64,000 bases of DNA from Huintestinicola sp050874005 (GTDB lineage: Bacteria > Bacillota > Clostridia > Oscillospirales > Ruminococcaceae): assembly GCF_050874005.1 (NCBI RefSeq), contig NZ_JBNMJV010000012.1:1-64000 (forward strand), read 5' to 3'. Positions 1 to 8,880 of the stretch are shown here, piece after piece; within the stretch, counting starts at the first letter, position 1; each line of letters starts with the position of its first letter. Made by a program: the position numbers and the translations under genes. The notes beneath the pieces are model-generated. The model was not told where the DNA came from. It saw nothing but the letters and a program-made list of their open reading frames with translations, and did no database searches.

Positions 1-69
1 ATATTCTTTTACCGCTTTCAGCTTTAGTTCTGTTGAATACTTCTTGTTCTTATGACTTCTTCTTGGCAT
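1..69 (-). CDS. IS3-type transposase OrfA, 5' end only (cut by window edge)
   Basis: Only the first 23 codons are in the window, read leftward from an ATG at 69. They begin MPRRSHKNKKYSTELKLK, which looks like the start of the helix-turn-helix protein OrfA of IS3/IS150-group insertion sequences. OrfA recognises the element ends, and in this family it is usually joined to the DDE transposase OrfB by -1 frameshifting. A Shine-Dalgarno run AAGGGGG lies 7 bases upstream. The rest of the element is outside the window, so whether it is intact cannot be seen. The adjoining imperfect inverted repeat (77-130) fits an element end. Confidence 0.6.
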   Translation of the reverse strand, partial: MPRRSHKNKKYSTELKLKAVKEY

Positions 70-76
70 AAAATTA

Positions 77-130
77 CCCCCTTAGTGTAGTCTCGAAATT
101 TTTGTTTTTTCGAGTGTCTACTCTAAGGGG
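77..130. repeat. Imperfect inverted repeat at the IS end
   Basis: CCCCTTAG (78-85) and CTCGAAA (92-98) are mirrored by TTTCGAG (108-114) and CTAAGGGG (123-130), giving a long hairpin just upstream of the transposase start. It may be the terminal repeat of the IS or a hairpin that blocks read-through into the transposase. No target-site duplication can be tested because the other end is missing. Confidence 0.5.
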
Positions 131-163
131 ATTATATCAAACCTCGCAGACGGCGTAAGTAAG

Positions 164-239
164 TGGAGCTAGTGACGTGACTCGAACACGCGACCTGCTC
201 ATTACGAATGAGCTGCACTACCAACTGTGCTACACTAGC
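164..239 (-). tRNA. tRNA-Thr(CGT)
   Basis: On the minus strand the gene runs from 239 to 164. The acceptor stem GCTAGTG pairs with CACTAGC, the anticodon stem GCTCA/TGAGC encloses the loop TTCGTAA with anticodon CGT (reads ACG, Thr), and the T arm is GTGTTCGAGTCAC. CCA is encoded at 166-164. The length of 76 bases including CCA is normal. An IS element has inserted just downstream. Confidence 0.93.
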
Positions 240-240
240 A

Positions 241-297
241 TATATTCAGCGAAGAAAACGCTGAATATATTATAGTATAAATCGGGGAAAAAGTCAA
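241..297 (-). promoter_or_regulatory. Promoter of tRNA-Thr, overlapping a perfect hairpin
   Basis: On the minus strand TTGACT (297-292) and TATAAT (274-269) are 17 bases apart, a consensus sigma-A promoter about 30 bases before the tRNA. Between the -10 box and the tRNA lies a perfect 11-bp inverted repeat (241-251 with 259-269), so the short leader would be partly hairpin. The hairpin could be a processing signal. Confidence 0.8.
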
Positions 298-335
298 TAG
301 TTTTTTCTTAAAAAAAGCTTTTGCAGAGAAAAAAC

Positions 336-884
336 TTATATGATCACTACATCGCAGTTATCGCTTTTATTGGCATCAAGCGCATAAAGAAGCTTGTGTG
401 CTTCCTCGGGTATAGCTTGATACAGGTTTTCAAATCCTACAAGCTTGATCCTTTCGATCTCGGACAAGTCCGCAATATCGTAAAATGCGTCCCAATTCAA
501 GCCATACCATTTTGGAAATTTAAAAGCTGTTCTCAGCCGCCTTTGAAGCTCTCTCGGGTCGGATACACCTGTTATGTCAATGGTTACCGTACCCCGGGGA
601 ATATTTTCATTTTCATACCGCAGAATCATATTCTGCAAAATTTTATCCTCACACTCAAAGCCGCCTGCATAATTCTCAAAGCAGTCTCCGAAAGCCTGAC
701 GAAGAACCGTCCTGATGTGAGCAAGGTCTATGTAGGAATTATAATCGCACTCTAAAAGCTCACTTAAAATATCTGCATTCACTTTTGTTTCAATAATATC
801 GGCATTTTCATACACCCACTTCTCAAAATCAGATACCGATATCATATCATAAACAAATGCAAAAAAATATTTTTGAATATCCAT
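336..884 (-). CDS. Barstar-like protein (182 aa)
   Basis: The last 90 or so residues match the barstar fold: TVTIDITGVSDPRELQRRL, then FKFPKWYGLNWDAFYD, then a short alpha/beta tail. Barstar binds and inhibits a secreted guanyl ribonuclease (barnase). The first 90 residues are extra, acidic and alpha-helical, and I cannot assign them; they resemble the added domains of polymorphic-toxin immunity proteins. No ribonuclease gene is visible nearby. I chose the ATG at 884 (MDIQKYFF), with GGTGA before it, over a GTG at 893. It is the last gene of the prmA operon, 44 bases after ung, so it may be a late addition. Confidence 0.75.
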   Translation of the reverse strand: MDIQKYFFAFVYDMISVSDFEKWVYENADIIETKVNADILSELLECDYNSYIDLAHIRTVLRQAFGDCFENYAGGFECEDKILQNMILRYENENIPRGTVTIDITGVSDPRELQRRLRTAFKFPKWYGLNWDAFYDIADLSEIERIKLVGFENLYQAIPEEAHKLLYALDANKSDNCDVVII

Positions 885-928
885 AGACTTCACCGTCTTT
901 TATACAGCTTCTCCGAATGATATACAGC

Positions 929-1597
929 CTATTCAATCCTCCAGTCCACAGGCTCAATGCCGTGAGATACAAGGAACTCATTGCACTTTGAAAAATGCCT
1001 GCACCCGAAAAATCCGTTGTATGCCGAAAGCGGCGAGGGGTGCGCCGCCGTAAGAACAAGATGATTGGGATTTGTGATAAGCGACCTCTTTGCCTTTGCA
1101 TTGCCGCCCCACAGCAGGAAAACTATGGGCTTTTCACGCTCGTTCAGCTTCCCGATAACGTGGTCGGTAAATATTTCCCAGCCCTTGCCCTTGTGGGAAT
1201 TAGCCTGTCCCCGCCTAACGGTCAGAACGGTGTTCAGCATAAGAACACCGCTGTCCGCCCACTTGTACAGCTCCCCGTGAGGTGCGGGAGGAATGCCCAG
1301 GTCGGCATTCAGCTCCTTGTAAATATTCTGTAATGACGGGGGAATGGGGCAGCCCTTCTGCACCGAAAAGCAAAGCCCGTGAGCCTGTCCCGGCTCGTGA
1401 TAGGGGTCTTGTCCTAAGATGACCGCCTTCACATTGTTATATGACGTGTGCTTCATAGCGTTAAAGATATTATGCATATCGGGATAAATTTCCCTTGTGA
1501 AATATTCCTGCTTGAGAAATTCCCTCAGTTCCTTGTAATAGGGCAGCTCAAACTCCCCCGCCATTATTTCGTCCCATTCGTTTCCGAAATTAACCAT
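929..1597 (-). CDS. ung: Uracil-DNA glycosylase, family 1
   Basis: Removes uracil from DNA to start base-excision repair. The 222 residues carry the water-activating loop GQDPYHEPGQAHG and the leucine-intercalation loop HPSPLSAYNGFFGCRHF, both hallmarks of Ung. The open frame continues upstream into uvrA, but the ATG at 1597 (MVNFGNEWDEI) has AAAGGAATGAGAA in front and gives the family's usual length. It begins 4 bases after the uvrA stop, so the two repair genes are translationally coupled. Confidence 0.95.
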   Translation of the reverse strand: MVNFGNEWDEIMAGEFELPYYKELREFLKQEYFTREIYPDMHNIFNAMKHTSYNNVKAVILGQDPYHEPGQAHGLCFSVQKGCPIPPSLQNIYKELNADLGIPPAPHGELYKWADSGVLMLNTVLTVRRGQANSHKGKGWEIFTDHVIGKLNEREKPIVFLLWGGNAKAKRSLITNPNHLVLTAAHPSPLSAYNGFFGCRHFSKCNEFLVSHGIEPVDWRIE

Positions 1598-1601
1598 TTT
1601 C

Positions 1602-4433
1602 TCATTCCTTTCCCAGAAGGGGTCTAAGATATCTTCCCGTGTAGCTCTCCTCGCATTCGGCAATGTCCTCGGGAGTGCCGCAGGCAACCAGAGTTCCACC
1701 CTTGTCGCCGCCCTCGGGGCCCAGATCAATGATATAGTCCGCCGTTTTTATCACATCAAGATTATGCTCGATTACAAGCACCGTATTTCCCGACTCTGTA
1801 AGCCGTTGAAGCACCTCAAGCAGCTTGTGAACATCTGCCGTGTGCAGACCCGTGGTAGGCTCGTCAAGAATGTAGATAGTCCTGCCCGTAGACCGCCTTG
1901 CAAGCTCAGTGGCAAGTTTTACTCTCTGTGCCTCGCCGCCCGAAAGAGTGGTAGCAGGCTGACCTATCTTTATATATCCCAGACCCACCTCCTGCAATGT
2001 CAGGAGCTTTCGGTAAATTTTCTGATGATTTGAGAAAAACTCCACACCCTCGTCAACAGTCATCTCAAGCACATCATAAATGCTCTTGCCCTTGTACTTC
2101 ACCTCAAGGGTCTCACGATTATAGCGTTTTCCCTTGCACACCTCGCAGGGAACGTACACATCGGGAAGGAAATGCATTTCTATCTTGATGATACCGTCGC
2201 CCTCGCAGGACTCGCATCTTCCGCCCTTAACGTTAAAGGAAAATCTTCCCGAGGTATATCCTCTTGTCTTTGCGTCATTGGTCTCCGCAAAAAGGTCTCT
2301 GATATTGTTGAAAACTCCCGTATATGTGGCAGGATTTGAACGGGGCGTCCTGCCAATAGGAGACTGGTCAATATCAATAACCTTGTCAAGATTTTCAATG
2401 CCCTCAATGGTGTCAAAAGCGCCTGCCCTTGTCCTTGCACGATTAAGCTTTGCCGCAAGATATTTGTAAAGTATCTGATTTACAAGAGAAGATTTGCCCG
2501 AACCGCTGACGCCCGTAACGCAGGTGAATGTGCCGAGAGGAATTGAAACGTCCACACCCTTGAGATTATTCTCACTTGCGCCCTTAACTGTAAGGAACTT
2601 GCCGTTTCCCGTTCTTCTCACCTCGGGAACGGGGATTTTCCGCCTTCCGCTGAGATATGCGCCGGTAATGGAGCGCTCGCAGTTCATAATATCTTCGACC
2701 GTACCCGTGCAGATTATCTCGCCGCCGTGAACTCCTGCATAGGGTCCCACATCAACAATAAAATCCGCCGCCCTCATAGTGTCCTCGTCGTGCTCGACAA
2801 CGATAAGTGTATTTCCCAAATCTCTCAGACGCTTGAGGGTGCCGATAAGCTTGTCATTGTCCCTCTGATGAAGTCCGATAGACGGCTCGTCAAGTATATA
2901 AAGCACGCCCACAAGGGAAGAGCCAATCTGCGTAGCAAGCCTTATTCTCTGAGACTCGCCGCCCGAAAGAGTGCCTGCCGAACGGGAAAGGGTGAGATAT
3001 TCAAGTCCCACACTTTTTAGGAAACCGAGACGGCTGTTAATCTCCTTGACTATCCTCTCTCCGATATACATTTCCCTCTCGGAAAGCTGAAGCTTATCAA
3101 AGAACTCATAGCAGCTTGAAACGGAAAGCTCCGTTACCTCCGCAATGTTTTTTCCGCCCACGGTAACGCCGAGAATTTCCTTTTTAAGCCTTTTTCCGTG
3201 ACATTCGGGACAAAGCTCTTCGGACATATACTGCTCGATGTCTGCCTTGCTCCATTCGGAATTGCTGTCCCTGTAACGTCTCTCAAGGTTGTTCACGATT
3301 CCCTCAAAGGGCTGATAATAAACACCTCCGCCGTAATCGGTGGCACGATGGAGCTTTAGCTTCTCATTGCCCGTACCGTAAAGCAAAGCGTGAATAGCCT
3401 CATCGCTCCAGTTTTTAAGGGGCTCTGTGACCGAATGACCGTAAAACTGAGCAATGCCCTTGAAATACATCATAGCGATTGAGCCGTCGTCCGTAGTCCC
3501 CCAGCCGCTTGCCTTGATAGCGCCCTCTTTAATGGAAAGCTCGGGATTGGGAATGATAAGAGACGGGTCAATTTTCCGAAAAACACCAAGTCCCGTACAT
3601 TTCGGACAAGCACCGTAAGGATTATTGAAGGAGAACATTCTCGGAGAAAGCTCCTCCATAGAAACGCCGTGCTCGGGACAGGCATAATTCTGAGAGAAAA
3701 GCATTTCCTCGCCGCCCACAATGTCGCAGATAACAGTTCCCCCCGAAATACCCGAAGCAGTCTCAATGCTGTCTGAAAGACGAGTTCCCATTTCGGGCTT
3801 CACCACAAGTCTGTCCACAACAATTTCAATGGTGTGCTTCTTGTTTTTCTCAAGCTTTATCTCCTCGGAAAGGTCGTAAACAATTCCGTCAATTCGTACA
3901 CGTACATAGCCCGACTTTTTCGCCTGCTCAAGCTCCTTAACGTGTTCGCCCTTGCGTCCCTTTACAACGGGAGCAAGTATCTGGATCTTCGTACCCTCGG
4001 GAAGTGCGGAGATCTTGTCGATTATCTGATCTACCGACTGCTGCTTTATCTCCCTGCCGCAGACGGGACAATGGGGAATACCAATTCTTGCGTAAAGCAG
4101 ACGGAAATAATCGTATATCTCCGTTACCGTACCCACCGTTGAACGGGGATTTTTCGAGGTAGTTTTCTGGTCAATGGAAATAGCGGGAGAAAGCCCCTCG
4201 ATAGAGTCCACATCGGGCTTGTCCATCTGACCGAGAAACATTCTCGCATAGGAAGAAAGGCTCTCCACATATCTTCTCTGACCGTCGGCGTAAATGGTGT
4301 CGAATGCAAGAGATGACTTTCCCGAGCCGGAAAGTCCCGTCATAACGATAAGCTTGTCACGGGGAAGCTCTAAGTCAACATTCTTTAAATTATGCTCTCT
4401 CGCACCCTTAATAACGATTTTATCAATAGGCAT
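1602..4433 (-). CDS. uvrA: Excinuclease ABC subunit A
   Basis: Damage-recognition ATPase of nucleotide excision repair, acting as a UvrA2-UvrB2 complex. At 943 residues it is full length. Two ABC modules are visible: Walker A GLSGSGKSSLAF near residue 32 and GVSGSGKSSLVNQ near 640; signatures LSGGESQRIRLA and LSGGEAQRVKLA; zinc-binding CPVCGREIK and the CESCEGDG...CEVCKGKRYN finger; and Walker B regions ending LDEPSIGLH and LDEPTTGLH. It lies 27 bases after radC and 4 bases before ung in the prmA operon. uvrB and uvrC are not in the window. Confidence 0.98.
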   Translation of the reverse strand: MPIDKIVIKGAREHNLKNVDLELPRDKLIVMTGLSGSGKSSLAFDTIYADGQRRYVESLSSYARMFLGQMDKPDVDSIEGLSPAISIDQKTTSKNPRSTVGTVTEIYDYFRLLYARIGIPHCPVCGREIKQQSVDQIIDKISALPEGTKIQILAPVVKGRKGEHVKELEQAKKSGYVRVRIDGIVYDLSEEIKLEKNKKHTIEIVVDRLVVKPEMGTRLSDSIETASGISGGTVICDIVGGEEMLFSQNYACPEHGVSMEELSPRMFSFNNPYGACPKCTGLGVFRKIDPSLIIPNPELSIKEGAIKASGWGTTDDGSIAMMYFKGIAQFYGHSVTEPLKNWSDEAIHALLYGTGNEKLKLHRATDYGGGVYYQPFEGIVNNLERRYRDSNSEWSKADIEQYMSEELCPECHGKRLKKEILGVTVGGKNIAEVTELSVSSCYEFFDKLQLSEREMYIGERIVKEINSRLGFLKSVGLEYLTLSRSAGTLSGGESQRIRLATQIGSSLVGVLYILDEPSIGLHQRDNDKLIGTLKRLRDLGNTLIVVEHDEDTMRAADFIVDVGPYAGVHGGEIICTGTVEDIMNCERSITGAYLSGRRKIPVPEVRRTGNGKFLTVKGASENNLKGVDVSIPLGTFTCVTGVSGSGKSSLVNQILYKYLAAKLNRARTRAGAFDTIEGIENLDKVIDIDQSPIGRTPRSNPATYTGVFNNIRDLFAETNDAKTRGYTSGRFSFNVKGGRCESCEGDGIIKIEMHFLPDVYVPCEVCKGKRYNRETLEVKYKGKSIYDVLEMTVDEGVEFFSNHQKIYRKLLTLQEVGLGYIKIGQPATTLSGGEAQRVKLATELARRSTGRTIYILDEPTTGLHTADVHKLLEVLQRLTESGNTVLVIEHNLDVIKTADYIIDLGPEGGDKGGTLVACGTPEDIAECEESYTGRYLRPLLGKE

Positions 4434-4460
4434 TTTTATTTTCCTCTCAAATCTATCAAA

Positions 4461-5264
4461 TCAGTCAAAAATTCCCAGATCGCCGCCGTCCCGCATAGAA
4501 TAGCATTTCGATCCGCCCACAATAATATGATCCATCAGGCGAATATCCACCGCTTTCAGAAGCTCATTTATCCGCCTTGTCACCGCAATATCCTCGTCCG
4601 AGGGCTTCGGAGCACCCAGCGGATGATTATGAGCCAGCGCCGCCATAGCACAGCCGCTGTCAATTGCCGCACTCATTATTTTTCTCAGCTCCACCGAAGT
4701 ATATGCAGATGTGCCCCTGCTTATTTCCGTAACCGAAAGAGGTCTGAGCGAGCTGTCAAAGCAGGCAAGCATAAATTTCTCCGTTCCCGAGCCCACGAAA
4801 TAGGGCTTGAAAAGCTCGGAAAGCTGAGCCGTAGTCGTAACGGAAACACCCTTCCGCTCCTCCGCATAATAAACGCTTATGAGCTGCGGTATAAGCTTGA
4901 AAAGCACCGCCGCACTCTCGGTAATACCCTTTACCTCAGTAAGCTCGGAAACATCGGCATTGAACACTCCCGCCACGCCGCCGAATTTTTTTATCAGTTC
5001 TTTGGCAATCTGCTTTGTGTCCCTCTGAGGGATAACATAAAACAGCAAAAGCTCAAGTATCTCGTGAGGCGCAAAGCCACCGAGACCCGATATAAGGAAA
5101 CGCTCCTTTACCCGTCCCCTGTGACCCTTAGCAGACTCTCTCCGCATATCCTCGTCAGACTTCGTGGGAGCATTTTTCAGCTCTTCCTTTTTTTCGGTCA
5201 AAGCCCTGTCAAGCTCGTCCTCCCGCAAAGTGTCAAGAGCATTTTCCAGCTCGGAAATATCCAT
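4461..5264 (-). CDS. radC: RadC family protein (JAMM domain)
   Basis: The 267-residue protein has an N-terminal helix-hairpin-helix region (about residues 55-135, LLLFYVIPQRDTKQIAKEL) and a C-terminal MPN/JAMM domain with the zinc motif HNHPLG...PSDED. RadC/MPN+ proteins are common but their biochemical role is unsettled; the old link to recombination repair in E. coli was withdrawn. The ATG at 5264 (MDISELENAL) has GGAG 8 bases upstream and is preferred to a TTG at 5300, which would overlap tsaD. It stands 22 bases after tsaD, among tRNA-modification and repair genes. Confidence 0.92.
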   Translation of the reverse strand: MDISELENALDTLREDELDRALTEKKEELKNAPTKSDEDMRRESAKGHRGRVKERFLISGLGGFAPHEILELLLFYVIPQRDTKQIAKELIKKFGGVAGVFNADVSELTEVKGITESAAVLFKLIPQLISVYYAEERKGVSVTTTAQLSELFKPYFVGSGTEKFMLACFDSSLRPLSVTEISRGTSAYTSVELRKIMSAAIDSGCAMAALAHNHPLGAPKPSDEDIAVTRRINELLKAVDIRLMDHIIVGGSKCYSMRDGGDLGIFD

Positions 5265-5286
5265 ACTCACCGCTCCGTTCACCAGT

Positions 5287-6303
5287 TCAGATGTCCTCAA
5301 GGCTCAGAGTAGCCACCGCATTAAGGCTCTCGTCCGCCCTTTTTCCGTCAAGGAAATCGTAATATCCCTGACAGGCGATCATTGCACCGTTGTCCCCGCA
5401 CAAATCGAGAGGCGGGAGATAGACTTTAATTCCCCTCTTGCCGCATTCGTGAAGCATAAGCTCCCTCACACCCGAATTTGCGGAAACACCGCCTGCCACC
5501 GCAACAGTCTTGTATCCGAAAGCCTTTGCCGCCTCAACCGTTTTGCTCACAAGCATTTCTGCGGCGGTTTTCTGAAAGCTTGCCGCCAGACTGTCGCTGT
5601 CAAGTGTCTCCCCCTTCTGCTCCGCATTGTGCGCCAGATTTATGACCGCCGTTTTCAGTCCGCTGAATGAAAAATCATACTCGCTGCCCGTTACCTTGGG
5701 AATAGGCAGCTTGTACTTGTCCGGGTCGCCCTTTTTTGCCGCCCTGTCAATGTGAACGCCCCCGGGGTACGGATATCCCAGCACTCTCGCACACTTGTCA
5801 AAAGCCTCCCCCGCCGCATCATCTCTCGTCCTGCCGATAACTCTGAATTTGGTGTAACTCAGGACTTCGGTTATCTGCGAATGACCTCCGCTCGCCACAA
5901 GACAGAGATAAGGCGGCTCAAGGTCGGGGTGGGCAATGTAATTTGAAGCAATATGCCCCGCAATGTGATGAACGGGTATAAGGGGCTTGTCCGCAGCCAT
6001 AGCAAGCCCCTTTGCAAAGCTTGTGCCCACAAGAAGCGCACCGATAAGCCCCGGAGCATATGTGACCGCAATGCCGTCAATGTCGGGCAGTCCGCATTTA
6101 GCCTCGTCAAGAGCCGCCCTTACTACCTCAAGAATATTTTCAGCGTGCCGTCTCGAAGCAATTTCGGGCACAACTCCGCCGAATTTCTTATGCTCCTCCA
6201 CCTGAGAAGCCACAATATTAGAAAGAATAGTCCGTCCGTCCAGAGAGACCGAAGCCGCAGTCTCGTCGCAGGAGGACTCGATTCCAAGAATTTTAACGCT
6301 CAT
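5287..6303 (-). CDS. tsaD: tRNA N6-adenosine threonylcarbamoyltransferase
   Basis: Catalytic subunit of the TsaB-TsaD-TsaE complex that makes t6A at position 37 of ANN-decoding tRNAs. The 338 residues begin VKILGIESSCDETAASV, the classic Kae1/Gcp start, and have the metal-binding HHIAGH near residue 111 and the ATP loop VAGGVSANSGVR near 265. It overlaps rimI by 4 bases (ATGA), a usual arrangement in Firmicutes. tsaB and tsaE, often in the same cluster, are not in this window. Confidence 0.97.
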   Translation of the reverse strand: MSVKILGIESSCDETAASVSLDGRTILSNIVASQVEEHKKFGGVVPEIASRRHAENILEVVRAALDEAKCGLPDIDGIAVTYAPGLIGALLVGTSFAKGLAMAADKPLIPVHHIAGHIASNYIAHPDLEPPYLCLVASGGHSQITEVLSYTKFRVIGRTRDDAAGEAFDKCARVLGYPYPGGVHIDRAAKKGDPDKYKLPIPKVTGSEYDFSFSGLKTAVINLAHNAEQKGETLDSDSLAASFQKTAAEMLVSKTVEAAKAFGYKTVAVAGGVSANSGVRELMLHECGKRGIKVYLPPLDLCGDNGAMIACQGYYDFLDGKRADESLNAVATLSLEDI

Positions 6304-6734
6304 TTTATCACCTTTTTAATCATAACTATCCCGTCCTCTTTCGGGGAGGAATACATATTCCGCCTGACCCCCGCCCGTTCAAATCCGAAAGAACCGTAAA
6401 GCCCTATGGCAGGCGAATTTGAAGCCCTTACCTCAAGTGAAATGCTCTCAGCCGTTTCGGGAGGCGCCTTTTCAAATGCGGAAAGTAGCTGTTTGCCAAT
6501 GCCCTTTTTTCTGTGAGCGGCATTTACCGCAATGCGCTCGATATATCCCGAAAACCCGTCGCAGGAGCCGATGATATATCCCCTTACCTCGCCGCCATCA
6601 ACCTCTGCAAGAAAGATACCCGTCTCCTCGGAAAGCGCACTCTCAAGGGATTTTTCCGACCAAGCATCGGAAAATGCCGCCTTTTCTATTTCCGCAATCT
6701 GTGAAATGAAGCACCCCTCTGCCAAAGCTATCAT
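6300..6734 (-). CDS. rimI: Ribosomal protein bS18-alanine N-acetyltransferase
   Basis: A GNAT acetyltransferase of 144 residues. The acetyl-CoA loop RKKGIGKQLL (about residues 75-84) and the following LEVRASNSPAIGLYGSFGF, typical of RimI, are clear. RimI acetylates the N-terminal alanine of S18 in E. coli; in Firmicutes the target is less certain. Stop/start overlaps of 4 bases with dusB upstream and tsaD downstream show tight coupling. The position beside tsaD supports the RimI assignment over other GNATs. Confidence 0.9.
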   Translation of the reverse strand: MIALAEGCFISQIAEIEKAAFSDAWSEKSLESALSEETGIFLAEVDGGEVRGYIIGSCDGFSGYIERIAVNAAHRKKGIGKQLLSAFEKAPPETAESISLEVRASNSPAIGLYGSFGFERAGVRRNMYSSPKEDGIVMIKKVIK

Positions 6735-7699
6735 AAGCCCATATCCTTTCTTATGCAGGCTATAAGCTCTCTCACATCATCAAGACCCGACAGCTGACCG
6801 CACCTGCCCCGATATCCTGCCGCCCCCTTTATCCCTTTAAGATAAAAGGCGCATTGCCGCCTTGCCTCCGCCATAGCCATACGCTCACCCTTGAACTGTA
6901 CAGCAAACTCCGCCTGCCTCAGCATAGTGTCAAGCCGCTCATTCAAATCGGGCTGAGGGGGGATAATTCCGCTTTCAAGAAAGCTCTCTATCTGCTCAAA
7001 TATCCAAGGGTTTCCATAACTCCCCCTGCCCACCATAACAAGGTCGCAGCCCGTCTCTTTATACATTCTCAAAGCGTCCTCGGCACAGGAAATATCCCCG
7101 TTTCCGATAACGGGAATACCCACAGCCTCCTTCACCGCTTTGATGATACCCCAGTCTGCTTTCCCGTGATACATCTGATTTTTCGTCCGTCCGTGAACAG
7201 TCACCGCCGCCGCACCTGCCGACTCCATCGCCTTTGCAAATTCGGGAGCATTTACGCTGTTCTCGTCCCAGCCTGCACGAATTTTCACCGTTACGGGAAC
7301 ATCGCTGCTTAAAACCACAGCCCTGACAATATCATAAGCCCTGTCGGGGTCTTTCATAAGCGCACTGCCGCTGCCGTTTCCCGCAATTTTCGGAACGGGG
7401 CAGCCCATATTGATATCAAGAATATCGGGGCGGTATTTCATCAGCATACCCGCAGCCCTGCCGCAGAACTCCGCCTCGTCACCGAATATCTGCAATGCAT
7501 AAGGCCGCTCCCTGTCGTCAACGGTGCAAAGTTCTTCGGTCTTCCTGTCGCTGTAGCAAAGCCCCTTTGCAGATATCATTTCAGATACCATATACGCCGC
7601 CTTATGTTCCTTGCAGACAAGCCTGTAAGCCCTGTCCGCCACCGAAGCCATAGGCGCAAGAGCGGCAGTTTTCTTTATTTCCACATTACCGATATTCAC
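6731..7699 (-). CDS. dusB: tRNA-dihydrouridine synthase, DusB type
   Basis: An FMN-dependent enzyme that reduces uridines in the tRNA D loop. The TIM-barrel enzyme of 322 residues shows APMASVADRAYR near the start, the catalytic cysteine in DINMGCPVPKI (near 100), the substrate-binding TVHGRTKNQMYHG, and the FMN phosphate site PVIGNGDI...GRGSYGNPWIF. It overlaps its neighbours on both sides by 4 bases. Which D positions it modifies cannot be read from sequence; the DusB class is the usual one in Firmicutes. Confidence 0.94.
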   Translation of the reverse strand: MNIGNVEIKKTAALAPMASVADRAYRLVCKEHKAAYMVSEMISAKGLCYSDRKTEELCTVDDRERPYALQIFGDEAEFCGRAAGMLMKYRPDILDINMGCPVPKIAGNGSGSALMKDPDRAYDIVRAVVLSSDVPVTVKIRAGWDENSVNAPEFAKAMESAGAAAVTVHGRTKNQMYHGKADWGIIKAVKEAVGIPVIGNGDISCAEDALRMYKETGCDLVMVGRGSYGNPWIFEQIESFLESGIIPPQPDLNERLDTMLRQAEFAVQFKGERMAMAEARRQCAFYLKGIKGAAGYRGRCGQLSGLDDVRELIACIRKDMGL

Positions 7700-8862
7700 T
7701 CGGGATATTCCTCCAAAACAATATTCATAGCAAGCCTTGCCTTGGCAATGACCGTCTCCTTCTCGCCGTCAATGAGAATGAGCTTTCGCCCGTCGGAAAC
7801 GATAATCTTCCCGTCGGTACACAGTGCATAATCCAGAACGCCCTTCTTTATCACCGTCTCATTGCCGTCAGCCTCTCTTTTCACAAGCACACGTGACAAG
7901 GGCATAACCGAGCCGCCGTCCTCCTTAGCGTCCTCTTCCTTTGCAAGCTTTTCGGCTTTGATGATATTGCCTTCAATGATAATATCCCGCTCCGAACGCT
8001 GCTTCGCTTTCGTATAGGAAGGCAGACCGTCACTTCCGCTTTTGAGGGACTCGCCTCCCCACATAGTGCAAACGAAATTCAGCCACCCGAAAAATCCCTT
8101 TAAAATTCTGTATGGGAATAACAGGATATCCGTAAATTTGAAGCCCTCTTTTTCCTGTTCGCCGCCATAAGGCTGACGGATAAAGAAAATATTCCCGAAG
8201 CTGTCATCCTTTATTCTAAGAAAATCGCTCTTTGGGTCTGAGAGAAATTCCTCCATCTCTCCCCTGTCCACATCAATGTAAGCGCCGCTCCGAGGGGAGA
8301 CCGCCGCCACAGCGCCATATTCATTCCGCCCGTTTCCCGCAGAGGAAAAATAAATGCGGTTCTTGTGACTCCTGCTCCAGTAGGGATTTTCCTCAACGCT
8401 GTCACCGTCCGTAAGCTCGTCATAAGCAGAAGCAGGCGGCTCCATCACCGCAATGTGAAGCTCCCTCGGATTTGACCCGAGACTAAAAGCCATTTTGCCC
8501 TCATAGCAGTCGAATGCACCGAAATAAAGCTCGTTTCCCGAAAGGATAAGCCCCTCGTTCTCGTCCGTCTTGTCAAAGCTTCTCCGATACAGAGAGCAGG
8601 ACTCGTCCAGCCCCACGCCGTAAATAAGCTCGCCCTTGTTTTCGCAAAGACCCGTTATCCTTGCGGAAATAACAGGCTCCCCCGTATTTGCCCTTGCCGC
8701 GCCCGTAAACTGTGCGCCCGTGCCGGTAGTTTTCCATTCCGTCCGACGGCGAATGCTTTCAAGAGTCTCCTTGTATTTGTTTATCCGCCCGCAGGGTATC
8801 TCAGATTTGTTTCCCCCGTCAATGCGGTATATCTTGTTTTCAGATGTGTATACAAGCTTCAT
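7696..8862 (-). CDS. Hypothetical protein, beta-propeller-like (388 aa)
   Basis: I do not recognise a named family. The protein is built of repeated beta segments of the type NELYFGAFDCYEGKMAFSL, RIYFSSAGNGRNEYGAVAAV, KIIVSDGRKLILIDG, resembling TolB/WD-like propeller blades with a start of MKLVYTSENKIYRIDGG. A hydrophobic stretch near residues 240-265 (ILLFPYRILKGFFGWLNFVC) could touch a membrane, but there is no signal peptide. It sits inside the prmA-ung operon, overlapping dusB by 4 bases and 18 bases after a lipoprotein, so the two may work together. Function unknown. Confidence 0.6.
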   Translation of the reverse strand: MKLVYTSENKIYRIDGGNKSEIPCGRINKYKETLESIRRRTEWKTTGTGAQFTGAARANTGEPVISARITGLCENKGELIYGVGLDESCSLYRRSFDKTDENEGLILSGNELYFGAFDCYEGKMAFSLGSNPRELHIAVMEPPASAYDELTDGDSVEENPYWSRSHKNRIYFSSAGNGRNEYGAVAAVSPRSGAYIDVDRGEMEEFLSDPKSDFLRIKDDSFGNIFFIRQPYGGEQEKEGFKFTDILLFPYRILKGFFGWLNFVCTMWGGESLKSGSDGLPSYTKAKQRSERDIIIEGNIIKAEKLAKEEDAKEDGGSVMPLSRVLVKREADGNETVIKKGVLDYALCTDGKIIVSDGRKLILIDGEKETVIAKARLAMNIVLEEYPE

Positions 8863-8880
8863 AGGCTTCTCCTTAATTGT

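Noticed and set aside
4392..5312. A 306-codon plus-strand frame opposite radC
   Set aside because: Starts inside uvrA and covers radC antisense; no family resemblance; radC shows clear motifs.
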